Origin: Biscogniauxia marginata
Taxonomy: Eukaryota; Ascomycota; Sordariomycetes; Xylariales; Xylariaceae
DNA: 64,000 nucleotides
Direction: 5' to 3'
Assembly (NCBI GenBank): GCA_022695795.1
Contig: MU404078.1
Coordinates: forward strand, 392,197-456,196
Each line of letters begins with the position of its first letter. The first letter of the stretch is position 1. Below are positions 49,501 to 60,627 of the stretch, one piece after another. The notes below the pieces were generated by a model. That model was not told where the DNA came from. It searched no databases and saw nothing but the letters and a program-made list of their open reading frames with translations. The translations under genes and the position numbers were made by a program.

Positions 49501-50199
49501 CTTCACGACCTGCTCGCCGTCAGCGGCGACAGCTGGCTCTTCTCGCAGAAGGAGCTCGACTCGCAGAAATTCCAGCAGCGCCAGCAGCGCCTGAAGCTCT
49601 GGAGCGGCAGCCCGCACGCCGGGGCCGCCACGGGCTTCGCCGCCAAGGCCCTGCTGGCCTTCCTCGACCACAACAACAACAATGATAATAATAATACGCC
49701 AAATACAGCAGCACAGCCGAAGGAGGAGAACAGAGAAACGGAGATGAGGACGAGGGCGAGGAGGGATAGCAGCAGCAGCAGCAGCAGCAAGGACCGGGAC
49801 CGCAGATCGACGACGAGGACCCGGAACACATCGGACATCTCGGACTACTGGGCCCTATACGTGTGCGCGCTCATCTGCTGGGCCCTAAGCCATCGCGCCA
49901 CCAGGGGTGCGGCTGCTGCGGCACGGGGCGGCGGCCCCTCTACCACGTCTCGCAGCGCTGTTGCCGCCGGCGCGGAGAGAGCGGAGCGCGAAGCAACGGC
50001 GTGGCTGCGGACGGTGGCCGGCCTCAGCCCCGAGGAGGTGTTGAACGTGCGGGGCCGGGGGCGGGAGGCCGCCGGCGTCGTGAGCATGGCGAGGAGGAGG
50101 CTGGAAGACGAGGCGGCCGGGGGTAGGAGCCGGCTGCTCGTCGATGCCCTCGGCGTGCTGAGGAAGCTCGAGGACGGAGTTAATTGGAGGGGGTTCTAG
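46598..50199 (+). CDS. C2H2 zinc-finger transcription factor with fungal-specific (fungal_trans) domain
   Basis: Six exons: 46598-47113, 47171-47196, 47257-47361, 47411-48578, 48721-48840 and 48988-50199, all in phase, giving 1048 residues. Two tandem DNA-binding fingers sit at 165-187 (C165, C168, H183, H187) and 194-216 (C194, C199, H212, H216). They are assembled from four exons, including a 26 bp exon 2; H216 spans an intron. A Ser/Pro/Gly-rich middle region follows, then a fungal_trans domain from about residue 440 (AFLTAITLSRPILNAIPEYL, LFPLVHHRSFEPIAVEV, VMQAILLCEFYARFRGRK, TRRRLLAACFVLDAHTSMYH). Near the C-terminus are Asn-rich and Ser-rich low-complexity runs (about 49668-49800). The layout C2H2-C2H2 plus fungal_trans is that of the AmdX/Klf1-like class; target genes are unknown. 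The first in-frame ATG was chosen as start; a second at 46619 is possible. Confidence 0.87.
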
Positions 50200-52373
50200 A
50201 GAAAAAGAGAATTAGAAGTTTTCGCCCCCAGGAAGAAAGAAACCGTGGGTGGGCATTGTATTATTATTTTCCTTCCCCCCCCCCTTTTTTTTTTTTTTTT
50301 CTTTTCTCACCACCCCCCTTTTCTCTTTTTTGTATCCTTTCTTATTTCTTTGCTCCTAGTCTTTTTTTGCTTCTTTCTCTTCTCTCTTTTTTCCCTTTCT
50401 CCCTTTCGAATCTTGTTTCAACTACATGTTTTCGAAATTTGTCATGTTTATTTTATTTATTTTTCTTCCTTTCTTCTTATTTACACTTTTTGCAATTTCA
50501 CACTTACATATAGACGCATGACCGGGGAAGCAGACGTTGTATACGCACCATCTATGTACCACTAGATACATTGGGACCAAGCAAGACATGATGCATTGGA
50601 TTCTAGCGAGGGCGTTTTGGGGGGGAAAGGGATACTCATATCTCTCTCTTTCTCTCTATTTTCTCTCTCTCACTAGCACTCTCATTTTTTGTTTCTATTG
50701 CGGGTCACTTCTTGATTTTTCTTTTCTTCCTTCCTTTGATATACCTCTCCATGTATTTCTACGACGATTGACGAACGATAACGATGTATTAGTATTCAGA
50801 ATTGTTTTGATGTATGTAAAATTAGAGCATGCGGAAAGGATATAAATCGCGATGGGTTTGAATTTGATCATTATTACTGCTGTCACTTTTCTTCTTCCCT
50901 TTCTGTTTCTGCAGCGGGTTCGGGGTGAACAATTAAGATTTGAGTGTGGATAATGGGCTGGGTTGGTTTAGGTAGGTACTCGAGGCCTCGACAAAGACGA
51001 GTCGGAAGTTTTCCAGCCGCGTCGGTTCAATTGTAACTAACAATAGACCCTTGTACATGTACAGTGCATACTAGTTGAACCTTACCTATAAGTTCGAACA
51101 TGTATCAAGGATGTGCCTACCTTAGCGTAATGAGCGAGCCGCAAACGGGCAAGGAGTCTGTAGGTTGGCATGGGTGTAAGCCAGAAAAAAAGCAACAAAG
51201 AAACAAAGGCGAGGCCACGATGATAAGAAGAGAAAATGTTAGTGTGCAATTTGCGTCAACATATCTCGGTGTGTCGCGGGAGATATGAATTCGGAAAGGT
51301 TGAATGATTGATTGGTTTAAATGGTCCCTCAATCCATCGATGATGGGCTTATTAGTTAAGCTGACTGGCTGGTTTGGTGCTTAGGTTGCATACGAAAGGG
51401 GAAGAAATGGCGACAGATGATGTCAAATGGCGGTGATATTATACATAGGTAGTACCTAGGTATGGTAATCACAAGTACGCGACAGTGGAAGCCTCGGAAC
51501 TACAAAGGCTTATCTCTGAGGTACATACTAGTCTACATACTAGTAGTGTAGGTACTGTAAGCAGGTACCTAACTTTACTGTATTGACAGATGTGCAGCCT
51601 ACTTAGGTAGGTACTTAGTTCACTACATACCTGGGTAGGTAGGTAGGTAAGTACATTTTAACATTTTGAACAATTGAAATATATCTAACTACCTAGGTAG
51701 ACTCTAGCTGTTGACATGTAAAGCAAGCAGTGGGGTTTTATCTAAATAAAGGAGAACTATCACATGTAAAACCTCGAAGATAAAAAAAACGGTGTCCTAC
51801 ATTAGCTACATACCTTTGTATGCAGGTATCTACACCTCGACCTTATAAGACGCCCGTTGCTATTGAAGATGCCCCATCCCTTACCTTACAATGCCGTAGT
51901 TGGGTACTTCGCTGTCTACGCGCCTGCCTATCAGCAGTCTCACGACCAGGTACCTACCTACCTGATTAAGGCAGCTCGAGGCGCTAACAAAGTACATCCC
52001 TTGTACAGTGGGCTTTGGTGGGGACCTAACTGGGGGGCTGGTGGTTGGGTGGTCGTGATTAAGCAGTGTTACATACCCTCTACGCGAATATACGAAATAC
52101 ATAGCGAGCTCTCGATTTCTAGCTGGCTATCTCTCTGTATCGAACCACAGCCGGACCGTCTTTGACTTCCTGCCACCGCCTTCTGAGAATCTCCATTCCC
52201 TCCAAACTTCGCCGAATTGAAGGGCACAAAGAAAAGAAAAATAAAGTTTAAGGAAGAAAATCTATACGCCAGTTCAATCCTCCTTTTATTTTATTCTGTG
52301 TACTCAACGGCCATAAAACGCTCCGACTTCCAAGTCCTCCGGGCTGTCCTCTATCTGCGTATTTCCACATAAC
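50200..52373. other. 2.2 kb intergenic region, no gene recognised
   Basis: It begins with long pyrimidine tracts (C and T runs, about 50273-50400) probably in the 3' UTR of the transcription factor. From 50970 to 51860 there are many TAGGTA/TACCTA motifs, including TACCTAGGTA near 51457 and 51690. Nothing coding is visible. Confidence 0.5.
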
Positions 52374-55018
52374 ATGGGAAGCTTTGTGTTCAGGTGGTGA
52401 GTGAGAGCCTATCACACAAGATATGCGAGGCGCAAAGAGAGAGCGTTATCGGGGGATCGCGCCCGTGAAAGCTTCCTTGGTGTTTTGACAGCAAGCAATA
52501 ATGCTGCGATCGCCCAACGAACTCATTGCGACGGTTTCTTGACCTTGACCTTGACCTCGCCATCTTACCCAATGCCTTTCTTGCTTGCTCAGCTGAGTCA
52601 AGTCTGCATCGTGGCAATTTGCTGACAAAAGCTGTTCTCTTCTTCGCGTAGGGCCCATCCCGCCACCGACGTCTACGTGACCGGCACCTTTGACGACTGG
52701 AAGAAATCCGAGAAGCTTAAGAAGGTCAGCGACCACTTCGAAAAGAACGTCCAACTACCCAGCGCATCCGAAAAGATCTACTACAAGGTTCGTTATGAAT
52801 GTTTCTATCTCTTCTCCTCTCTGTCCCTCTCGATCCAATACAATTTGCCCCTCTATCGCACCTTAGTGAATGCGCCTCTGGAATCTCGGAGATATCGGCT
52901 GCTCTGCCAGAGCTGGGCGCATTCGTCGCCAGCCTCGATTGCCCCCTGCTGCCACTCTGCAAAGTATTCCCAACTGTCGTCCCGTCGCTCGCGACCCTTA
53001 CCAAATGCACAATCGCCGCTACCCAGATGCGCATCCCGATTGATCCAGACGTGACGCAATGGGCGACGATATGTAAACGGCCTGTCGCGTGCCGCTGGGC
53101 CCGGCGATGAACCGCTGGGGAAGCTGCTGGGGGAGCTTGCTGGGGGAGCTTGCTGGGGGAGCCGGTGTGGGCGGTGATGCTGATAGGCCAATTGGCCGGA
53201 TCCTTACGAAGCTCGGTGCTGTGCGTGCAACGACCTGTCATGGGTCATGGGTCGTGGGCTCGGGTGGTTCAAGCTTTCCCGCTTCCTGGATTGCGCAAAA
53301 CTCTGGGGGCCACTTTGATCGTCGTCTCCTCCCCCATTTCGCTAGGCCGAGGGGGAAGAGGCCTTGGGCTGTGGTGGCGGACCGGTGGTTACGGGGCTTA
53401 AACCCTGCCACAGCTGCTAACCTACCAGTCACCTCGATGATGAAGTGTAACGAGCTTCCCTAGCGCCCGGCTTTGCCATTTCTCCCTTTCTTACAGCCCC
53501 CCGCCTTTTCATTTCTTCCCTTCTGTGCAAGTTGTCTACATCGATCGCCAGACCTCCCTCAATACACGTCTCTCTTCCTCTTTCCCCCTCGAATACCTCT
53601 TCTACCGAGTAGCTTTTCCGAGCTAATCAGCATCTGCTATATAGTTTGTCGTCGACGGGAATTGGGTTACCGACCACACTGCTCCTAGAGAAACGGACCT
53701 GAGCGGTAACGAGAATAACGTCTTGACTCCTGACCGTATCGTCAAGGGAGACTCTATTGCCACCGCCATCATGAGCACTGTTACCCCCGATTCCACCACT
53801 GCCGCATTGGCCGCAGGCGCGCCTCTGGAGAAGAAGGAGGAGTCGTCTGATCTCCCAGGTACATTTCCCGAGACTCCCGCTGCGGACGTCAACCAGGGAG
53901 GTGAGATTGGCGTGAACCCGCTGCCCGCTGCCGATGGCGCTGTCAATCCCATCCAACTTGCTCCCGGCGAGAAGATCCCCGAGGGTCTTGCTGCCGAAAA
54001 CACCAACAGCCACGTCAAGCTAGATCCCGAATCTTACGAGAAGAGTGATACCCTACCAGGTAAGTCATCGTCATGTATCTAGACCTGTGGACAATTGGAT
54101 TGACTCGAGTTAGGCGGCGCTCCTGTCATCTTGTCTTCGGCCGCTCCCGAGTCTACGACTGCTGCGTTAGCTGCAGCCGCACCTATCGAGACCAAAGTGC
54201 CCGAGGTCGTGAAGGAGAGCCAAGATAAGGCTCATGTCGAGCCCGAGGCTAGCGGTGTCCCTGAGGAGGTGAAGGAGAAGGCCGCTGTCGAGGAAGAGCT
54301 CTTGGACAAGGTGAAGGAAGCACCATCTACCTCCGAAGGCACCGCCGGTAAAGGCACCGAGAAGACGGAGAATGTTGTCACCCCTGGTGAAGCTGCCGCT
54401 TCTGTTGCCGCTGCCGCGACTGCTGTAGGTGCTGCTGCTGTCGCCGGTGTCTTCCAAGCCAAGGACATTGCTGTCGAGAAGGCCACCAGTGCTGCTACGG
54501 CCGCGCAGGCTTCTGCTGTCGAGGCTGCGACTAACTTGCCTGAGCCGGTCAAGGAAAAGTTGCCCGAGGGGATCCAGAACGCCATCGGAAGTACGGCAAA
54601 GGAGGAGACCCGGGAAGAAGTCTCGCCCGAAGTTCCAGCCGAAGTTAAGGAGTCTATTGCCGAGGCTCAGAAGAGCCCAGAGGCTGCAGCAAATACCGAG
54701 GCTGTCGAAGAAAAGAAGACGGTTGAGGCCGAGCTGCTGAAGGAGGTCAAACCTGTCAAAGCAATCGACGAGCCCGCCAAAGAGCCCGTAGGGGAAACGG
54801 CGCCAGCAGCAACATCGGCAGAGGCAGAGGCGAAACCGGCCGAGACTACCACAAACGGTGTTCACGCTGCGGCCACATCAGACAAGCCGGATGACGCTAC
54901 TCCTCCCCAGAGCACCACTACCAAACCAGCCGACAGCCCAACGGCGACGGAGAAAAAGAAGAAGAACCGTCTCAGTACCATATTTGGCAAGGTCAAGGAA
55001 AAGCTGTCTCGTAAATAA
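52374..55018 (+). CDS. CBM48 (AMPK glycogen-binding type) domain protein with long Ala/Glu-rich tail
   Basis: Four exons: 52374-52396, 52652-52787, 53645-54059 and 54114-55018, giving 492 residues. The N-terminal 85 residues form a carbohydrate-binding module 48: FRWAHPATDVYVTGTFDDW, FEKNVQLP, IYYKFVVDGNWVTDHTAP and GNENNVL, the pattern of AMPK-beta and yeast Crp1/Mdg1. The rest is low-complexity Ala/Glu/Lys/Pro sequence with two near-repeats (PDSTTAALAAGAPLEKK at about 115 and PESTTAALAAAAPIETK at about 200) and a basic end (KKKKNRLSTIFGKVKEKLSRK) that could form an amphipathic membrane-binding helix. Intron 2 is 857 bp, about ten times the usual length here, and cuts the CBM48 between IYYK and FVVDG. 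Function is inferred from the module only: glycogen or membrane-associated adaptor. Confidence 0.85.
53126..53163. repeat. 13 bp tandem repeat, three copies, inside the long intron
   Basis: GCTGGGGGAGCTT occurs twice followed by a third, one-base-different partial copy. It lies within intron 2 of the CBM48 gene. Confidence 0.85.
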
Positions 55019-56232
55019 GCTGAGGCATGCCATGTCCTTCCGTTCCTCTGCCCTGTTTGGATTTTCTCCGCAACTTTGTTTCTTCTTCTTTATTTTCTCC
55101 CCTTTCGAAGCTCATGATTCCCCATGTTGCGTCTACTCACTCACGGCGACGGGTGACGGGTGACGGATGAACATCGTTCCTGCCAAGCATCTAATGTACA
55201 TAATACCCGCTTACTCGGCATATCTCATCTATTCGTCTCTTTCCTGGCTCGTGTGAGAAGGGTTATGCTGCAATGGACGGTACAATAGGAGAGGGTCACC
55301 TTTCCTTACTATGCAGTTCTCGAGTCTTATCTATCTCTTCTCCTTCACCCTCGATTTTTCTCTCAGGACCATTGGGGCTGTTTGTTTCCTTTTTTTTTTT
55401 CCTCGCTTGAATTGTTTCACGAGACGCACTGGTTCTGAACAATTGTGACGAATATGAACGATTGGGAAGGGGGAGGAGGCATCGTGGAACAGTGCCATCT
55501 TCGGGGGGCTGGACAGGACGTACACCTTCGGAAGTATCAACTCAGAGATGATATTGGAAAGTTATTCAAATATGACTTCTGGGGGTGGGAGACGGCCTGG
55601 AGCTCTAGTGGCTAGGGTGCGTAGTGTATGAGAGAAAGCAGCTTAGTAATAATAGACATGCGGTCTCGTGGCAATGATACAGCTGAAGATTCTCTTTCGT
55701 ATGCCTCGGTGAGAACGGTCGAGATATAATGTTTTTATTTGACTTGCAATACCTTGTTCCTATGCATGGAGATATTATATACAGATACAAACTGAAACAA
55801 ACTGGAGGTACCTAATTATCATTATTAATTTGGCTTAGTCAGCCAGGTTAATCATGGTGGTACCAGGTAGGTTAGTGGCGTGAGCACTGAATCCGTCACC
55901 AAAAGCTGAGGGCAATTGAGGTCACTCACCCACGGTGACACCTTTTTTGCCCCGCCGCTCCGCTCGTGACTCTTTCTCCTTCCGTACTTCCTCTTTCTTC
56001 AACTACAGGTCCCGGGGCCCGTCCTCCCAGGACCCCCTTCAAGTTAACTTCGGATTAGTCGGCATATCTTGTCGATAAACCATATCATCGTCATTGTTGT
56101 TGTTCTTGTTGTTCCTCTGCTACTTGTCCTTCCTTTTACAAGAAATAAAGAAAGGGCAGGGTTCTGATAGCGCCGTGGTTAGCTTTCGCGTTTGTTTCGT
56201 CTCCTTCTACCGGCACGGTGTCTGGCATCATC
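55019..56232. other. Intergenic region, nothing seen
   Basis: The 3' flank of the CBM48 gene and promoter of the RING gene. Pyrimidine tracts and short frames only. Confidence 0.5.
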
Positions 56233-58288
56233 ATGAGCTCTGGCCCGTCTAACCTGGGAGGCAAATCCCTTTCTACTCCGCCGTCATATACTCCAGCTTC
56301 ACAGCCCATATCCGTCCCCCAGCCCAGTTTCGAGGCCAATTCGCGTCGTTCCGGCCTGTCGAGTCCATCCTTCCCGAACTCAACCCCGAGAAAGGGACAG
56401 GGGTCGAGGAAGCAGCACCGAAATCAACGGAGGCCCCCTCGAGACATTGGCCGCCCGGATGAAGATGAGGATATGGCTGAACTGGTAGGCCAGCCAACCA
56501 ACAATTCCGTGTCGTATAAAATGCTAAACCTGCTGCGGTACAGAGAGCTGTTCGCAACGCTTCGAGTCGCCGGGGACAGACTTCCATTACTCACCTCCTA
56601 GACTACTCCCTTCCAACCCGTAACTACCACGATCACCCAAGATCAAGCCGCCGCCATCCCACCTGGGGACCTGGCTCTGGCTATCACGCAGTAGATAAAG
56701 CAAGGTAGGTAGATGGCTGGCCATCCCTGCATGTCTTGATGGTAGTTTTGCTGACAGAAGCCTCAGGTTTGTTCATGCCAACTATCGATTCGTAGTCTCT
56801 CCGACGGGTGACTATACTTCCCACGCCGCCGATGCCGACAGACACCTCGAATGGTCCGACGTCCTACAAATTCTCGCCTCCGCCGAATCTCAATCGACTT
56901 CGTGCCCCATCTGCCTCTCCGACCCCGTCGCGCCCCGGATGGCACGGTGCGGCCACATCTTCTGTCTGCCATGTCTGCTGCGGTTCATGAACTCAACCAA
57001 CGACGAGGAACCCAATTCTAGGAGGGAGGTACGTTGGAAGAAGTGTCCGATATGCGAAGACTCGTTTCGTCTCGCCGATGTCCGGCCGGTTCGTTTCTAT
57101 GCTGGTCAGGAGAACCCGACGCCGAGGCCTGGAGAGGACGTTGTGTTGCGCTTGATGGTACGCGAAGCTGGCTCTACTTTGGCCCTGCCGAACGAGGGGG
57201 GAATAGACGTTGTTAATCTAGGAGAGGACATACCGTGGCACTTCGCAGCCAATGTCATGGATTATGCTAGAGTAATGAAGGGCACAGCCGATTATGTGAT
57301 TGAGCAGTATGGCCGAGAAATAGAGGACCTTAGACGACAGGCGCAGGAGGACGAATTCCAGTTTGGGGTCGAGGAGGGCGACTGGACACAACGAGCCATA
57401 CGAGCCATTAATACAGCTAAAGAAAAGGCAAGGGAGCAAGAGGCCAAAGTGGAAACCTTGCAGCAGGCCAGTATGCTGAAAGGCAAGCATCCTGCTAACC
57501 AGAAGTTCCACTTCTACACAGCGCCACCGCACCTCTATCTCTCGCCCCTCGATATTCGTATCCTAAAAACCAAGTATGGTGATTTCTCCAACTTCCCGTC
57601 TACCCTGCTCCCACGAGTGGAGCATATCTCTACAGGTCATGTGGTGGACGACGCCTTGAGGAAACGAGCCAAGTACCTAGGGCATCTTCCTCAGGGTTGC
57701 GTGGTTAGCTTCCTGGAGTGTGATTGGACCGATATTATTCCCTCGGAAATCCTTAAAACGTTTACGAACGATTTAGAGCGACGACGCAAATCACATCGAG
57801 ACAAGGCAGCACAAGAGGAGCGCGAGAGACTGCAAGCTGAACGTCTAGAAGCTGCAGCTATTGGCCGTAGTGCTAGACGACATTTTGACCAGGCCAATGA
57901 AGACAAATTCGAGGCCTCTCCGGTCATGAATTCAGAGGACTTCCAGCCTCTCGCGTCAGCGGCTGGTACTACTCCCCCAAACCCCCGTACAGGATTCGGG
58001 CAGCTTGCCGAGATGTCTACGAGCCCGTCGACGTCGAGAACAGTTTGGGGCACACCGGCGATCCCGGTCTCTCCCGACCTCGCACCTGTGCCAGAGGGCG
58101 AGGCCAATGATGGGTGGTTGAAAGAGGATGAGTTTTTGGGGGCGGCAGATATAGCCATGCAGTTGGAAGCTCTGGGCATCAACAGCGCCAGCCCGGGGTC
58201 AAGAAATAATACGGGCACTTCCGGGGGTAAGAAAAAGAAGAAACAAAAGATTACCTTGATGAGTACGAGTAGCCACCGGGGCACCTGA
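56233..58288 (+). CDS. RING finger protein of the RNF10/Mag2 family
   Basis: Three exons: 56233-56484, 56544-56704 and 56767-58288, giving 644 residues. The frame is open above 56233 but the first ATG is there. Conserved order: a basic, Ser/Pro-rich N-terminus; SITHLLDYSLPTR; HPTWGPGSGYHAVDKARFVH; NYRFVVSPTGDY; then a C3HC4 RING with C184, C187, C199, H201, C204, C207, C231 and C234. Next come PVRFYAGQE, IPWHFAANVMDYARVMKGT, and the pair QKFHFYTAPPHLYLSPLDIRI / CVVSFLECDWTDIIP, all typical of RNF10. RNF10 is an E3 ligase that ubiquitinates small-subunit ribosomal proteins on stalled ribosomes; the yeast homologue is Mag2. Exon 1 reads on past its true donor for over 30 codons, so a naive frame reading would misplace the first junction. 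Confidence 0.92.
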
Positions 58289-58789
58289 TATCCAACGGGA
58301 TGGGATCTGTTAAGACAACAGACACCCAAGAGACGCGTTTGGTTCTATTATATCTTACTGCCATATCGTTTACAAGCGAAGTCGAGACGGACTATGGTAA
58401 CGGTGACCATGGATTGAAGAATAAGACGCGGTGATGTCAGGCATTGATTCCGGGGAGAGATTAGCATCAATACGTTTTCATTTCTCGAGCTAGTCCACGC
58501 GAGGACCCTTAGATACAATCACACCTGAATCAATTCACGATGGGGTATTTTGGAAGTAAAGTGAGGGCATTTAATCATTTGCTTAGGGCGGCAGACACCG
58601 GAAAGGGGTTCAACCAGAGGCTTATCTTATCTTGAACCCCGCCCATTCAACTGTCTGGGTCTTCTCAGGTGGTGTGATGATAAGGATGACATCTAGTGAC
58701 TTAGGAGGTATGCTCTAGAATATCAGGACTCAGCTCCTTGTCCCCCCTCGCTCTATGTCATGGTGTTTGTGAAGTGAGAGCTAGCGACG
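58289..58789. other. Intergenic region, nothing seen
   Basis: 500 bases between two tandem plus-strand genes; no coding or RNA feature found. Confidence 0.5.
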
Positions 58790-59893
58790 ATGGGCGACTT
58801 GCCGCCTCCAATCCATATTGTACCTCCCCTTCTCAACTCAGCAAACCCGTGGGCGACAACACGCGAAGACCTTAAGAGGTTGTTTGAATGCCCCTCGACC
58901 GGGGCTGTAACGACAAGGACATGTCTCCCGAATGGCTTTCCCCACGACCCATCAGTCCACCAATATACATTCTTCAATCCATCCACGCACGTCTCATCCA
59001 ACGGTCCATTTTCGGTCCCGGGCCCAGCCTCAGCACCTGTTCAGAGCACGGAAACCGAAGATGAAAGCGCTAGCTTGAATAACCTAGGCTATAGCCCCAT
59101 CCCCCTCGACGAGTATCTTGGATACATAAGGGAAATCTCAGCATCATTAGGCGAGCGCTCCTCAAAACTCATCATCGTCTCGGTCACAGGCGCCCCGGGC
59201 GAAGTAGCGCGGTGCTACCTCGCCATCGCTCGGCTGCAGCCCAGTGTCGTCATGCCCCTCGCCATGGAGGTCAACCTCAGCTGCCCCAACATCCCCGGCA
59301 AGCCCCCTCCGGCCTACGAGGGCGGCGCGTTAGTGCTGTACGTGCGCGCGATCTGCGCCGCGGCCGCGGAGCACGCCGACGGCTCGGGGTTAGTGAGAAT
59401 CCCTTGGGGCCTCAAGACTCCGCCTTACACGCATGCCGGACAGTTCGAGACGCTCGTCGGAGCGCTGCTGCTGGCCTCCTCTGCGGCCGAGAACGACGCG
59501 TCCGCGACGTCGACGTCGACGCGTCCGTGTCCGCTCAGCTTCCTCACAGCTACGAACACGCTCGGCTCGTGCCTCGTACTCGAGGAGTATCAAGACCAGC
59601 ACCCCTCAACGCCGAAGCTAAAACTCGCTGGCGCTACCGGGATCGGCGGCCTGGCCGGAGCGCCGCTGCACCCGCTCGCGCTGGGGAACGTGGCCACGCT
59701 GAGGCGCATGCTGGACGCGCGCGAGGCGACGAGGCACGTGGCCCTCGTCGGCGTCGGGGGCGTCGGGGACGCGGCCGGGTACAGGCGGATGAGGAGCGTG
59801 GGTGCTGCGGCGGTGGGCGTGGGCACGGCACTTGGGAGGAGAGGGGTTGGCGTGTTTGCGGAGATCGAGGAGGGGTTGGGGGGGAGGTGGTAG
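58790..59893 (+). CDS. Class 1A (fumarate-type, cytosolic) dihydroorotate dehydrogenase-like protein
   Basis: Single-exon gene of 367 residues, start ATG at 58790. The fold is an FMN TIM barrel: the class 1A catalytic segment MEVNLSCPNIPGKPP carries the predicted catalytic base Cys165, followed by WGLKTPPYTHAGQF, TATNTLGSCL, GIGGLAGAPLHPLALGNV and VGVGGVGDAAGYRRM...GVGTAL (the FMN phosphate-binding end). Class 1A enzymes use a Cys base and fumarate, whereas the mitochondrial class 2 enzymes that make orotate in most fungi use Ser. There is no N-terminal mitochondrial or membrane helix. Many Pezizomycotina carry such a URA1-like protein beside their class 2 enzyme, and its role there is not settled. 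The C-terminal half is very GC-rich. It may act on dihydroorotate, or on another pyrimidine-like substrate. Confidence 0.85.
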   Translation: MGDLPPPIHIVPPLLNSANPWATTREDLKRLFECPSTGAVTTRTCLPNGFPHDPSVHQYTFFNPSTHVSSNGPFSVPGPASAPVQSTETEDESASLNNLGYSPIPLDEYLGYIREISASLGERSSKLIIVSVTGAPGEVARCYLAIARLQPSVVMPLAMEVNLSCPNIPGKPPPAYEGGALVLYVRAICAAAAEHADGSGLVRIPWGLKTPPYTHAGQFETLVGALLLASSAAENDASATSTSTRPCPLSFLTATNTLGSCLVLEEYQDQHPSTPKLKLAGATGIGGLAGAPLHPLALGNVATLRRMLDAREATRHVALVGVGGVGDAAGYRRMRSVGAAAVGVGTALGRRGVGVFAEIEEGLGGRW

Positions 59894-60627
59894 GTTAAGT
59901 TAGAACAAGTCTACGGTTTCTGGTAGATTATATAGTTATATGGGGCCTCGAATTCACTCACTTGATCTTTGGGAGGGGGGAGGATTTGAAAGATTTGCAT
60001 ATATATAAGTTCTAGTTGGGCTATGACGGCTGACCAAGAAAACCTAGGTGCCCTATAACTCGGGCTACCTAGCCTATGACTGACTATCAATATACTGTTG
60101 AAAGCACTACTCGAGGCTATATCTAAGAGAACGAGGAGGTAAGTACATGTATGATAAAACCACCATGATCCTCAGAGGGATAGCATCGAGATATAGGTTG
60201 CTAGGAGTCTCTGCCGAGGTATATCCGATTACCTCGAGTTCAAATGAAAATGCTGACTTCATCTCCTACCTAATTGACACATTCTTGTACTTATGTAACT
60301 ATCCATATCCCCTTCTTGTCGTGCATACTGCGGGTACCATCGTACTTGCTAATGTATTATATTATACCATGAGTGATAATACCCCCTTACTTGGTGAGTT
60401 TCGGTTTCTTATAAGTGAGCAAACAACGAGGAACGCGGAACAATTGTTTGACACGATTTGTTATCGTCTTCGGGTTTAACTATCGTGTGTCAATTGTGAA
60501 CAGGGTATTCATTTCTCGAAACACGCCGTAAAGAAAAGAGTTTGCCAAGTCTCTCTAGAAATGACATCCCCCCTAAAGATGATGGATAATATTATATCAT
60601 TAATGCCAACGAGTCAATAATACATAC
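59894..60627. other. Intergenic region; 5' exon of the proton channel gene should lie here
   Basis: A 110-codon frame at 60147-60479 has no domain and I do not call it. The missing first exon of the next gene may be in this interval, but no ATG-donor pair that joins the downstream frame could be found. Confidence 0.4.

Noticed and set aside
49113..49838. Several minus-strand frames opposite the transcription factor
   Set aside because: Shadows of the GC-rich last exon; poly-Leu/Cys runs come from complementary repeats.
52726..53241. 171-codon minus-strand frame in the CBM48 gene
   Set aside because: It overlaps exon 2 and the intron, has no recognisable domain and an odd Arg/Ser composition.
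59212..59898. 228-codon alternative plus frame in the DHODH-like gene
   Set aside because: Arg/Ala-rich shadow frame; the other frame carries all the catalytic motifs.
60147..60479. 110-codon frame between DHODH and the proton channel
   Set aside because: No family pattern and it cannot be spliced in frame to the channel.
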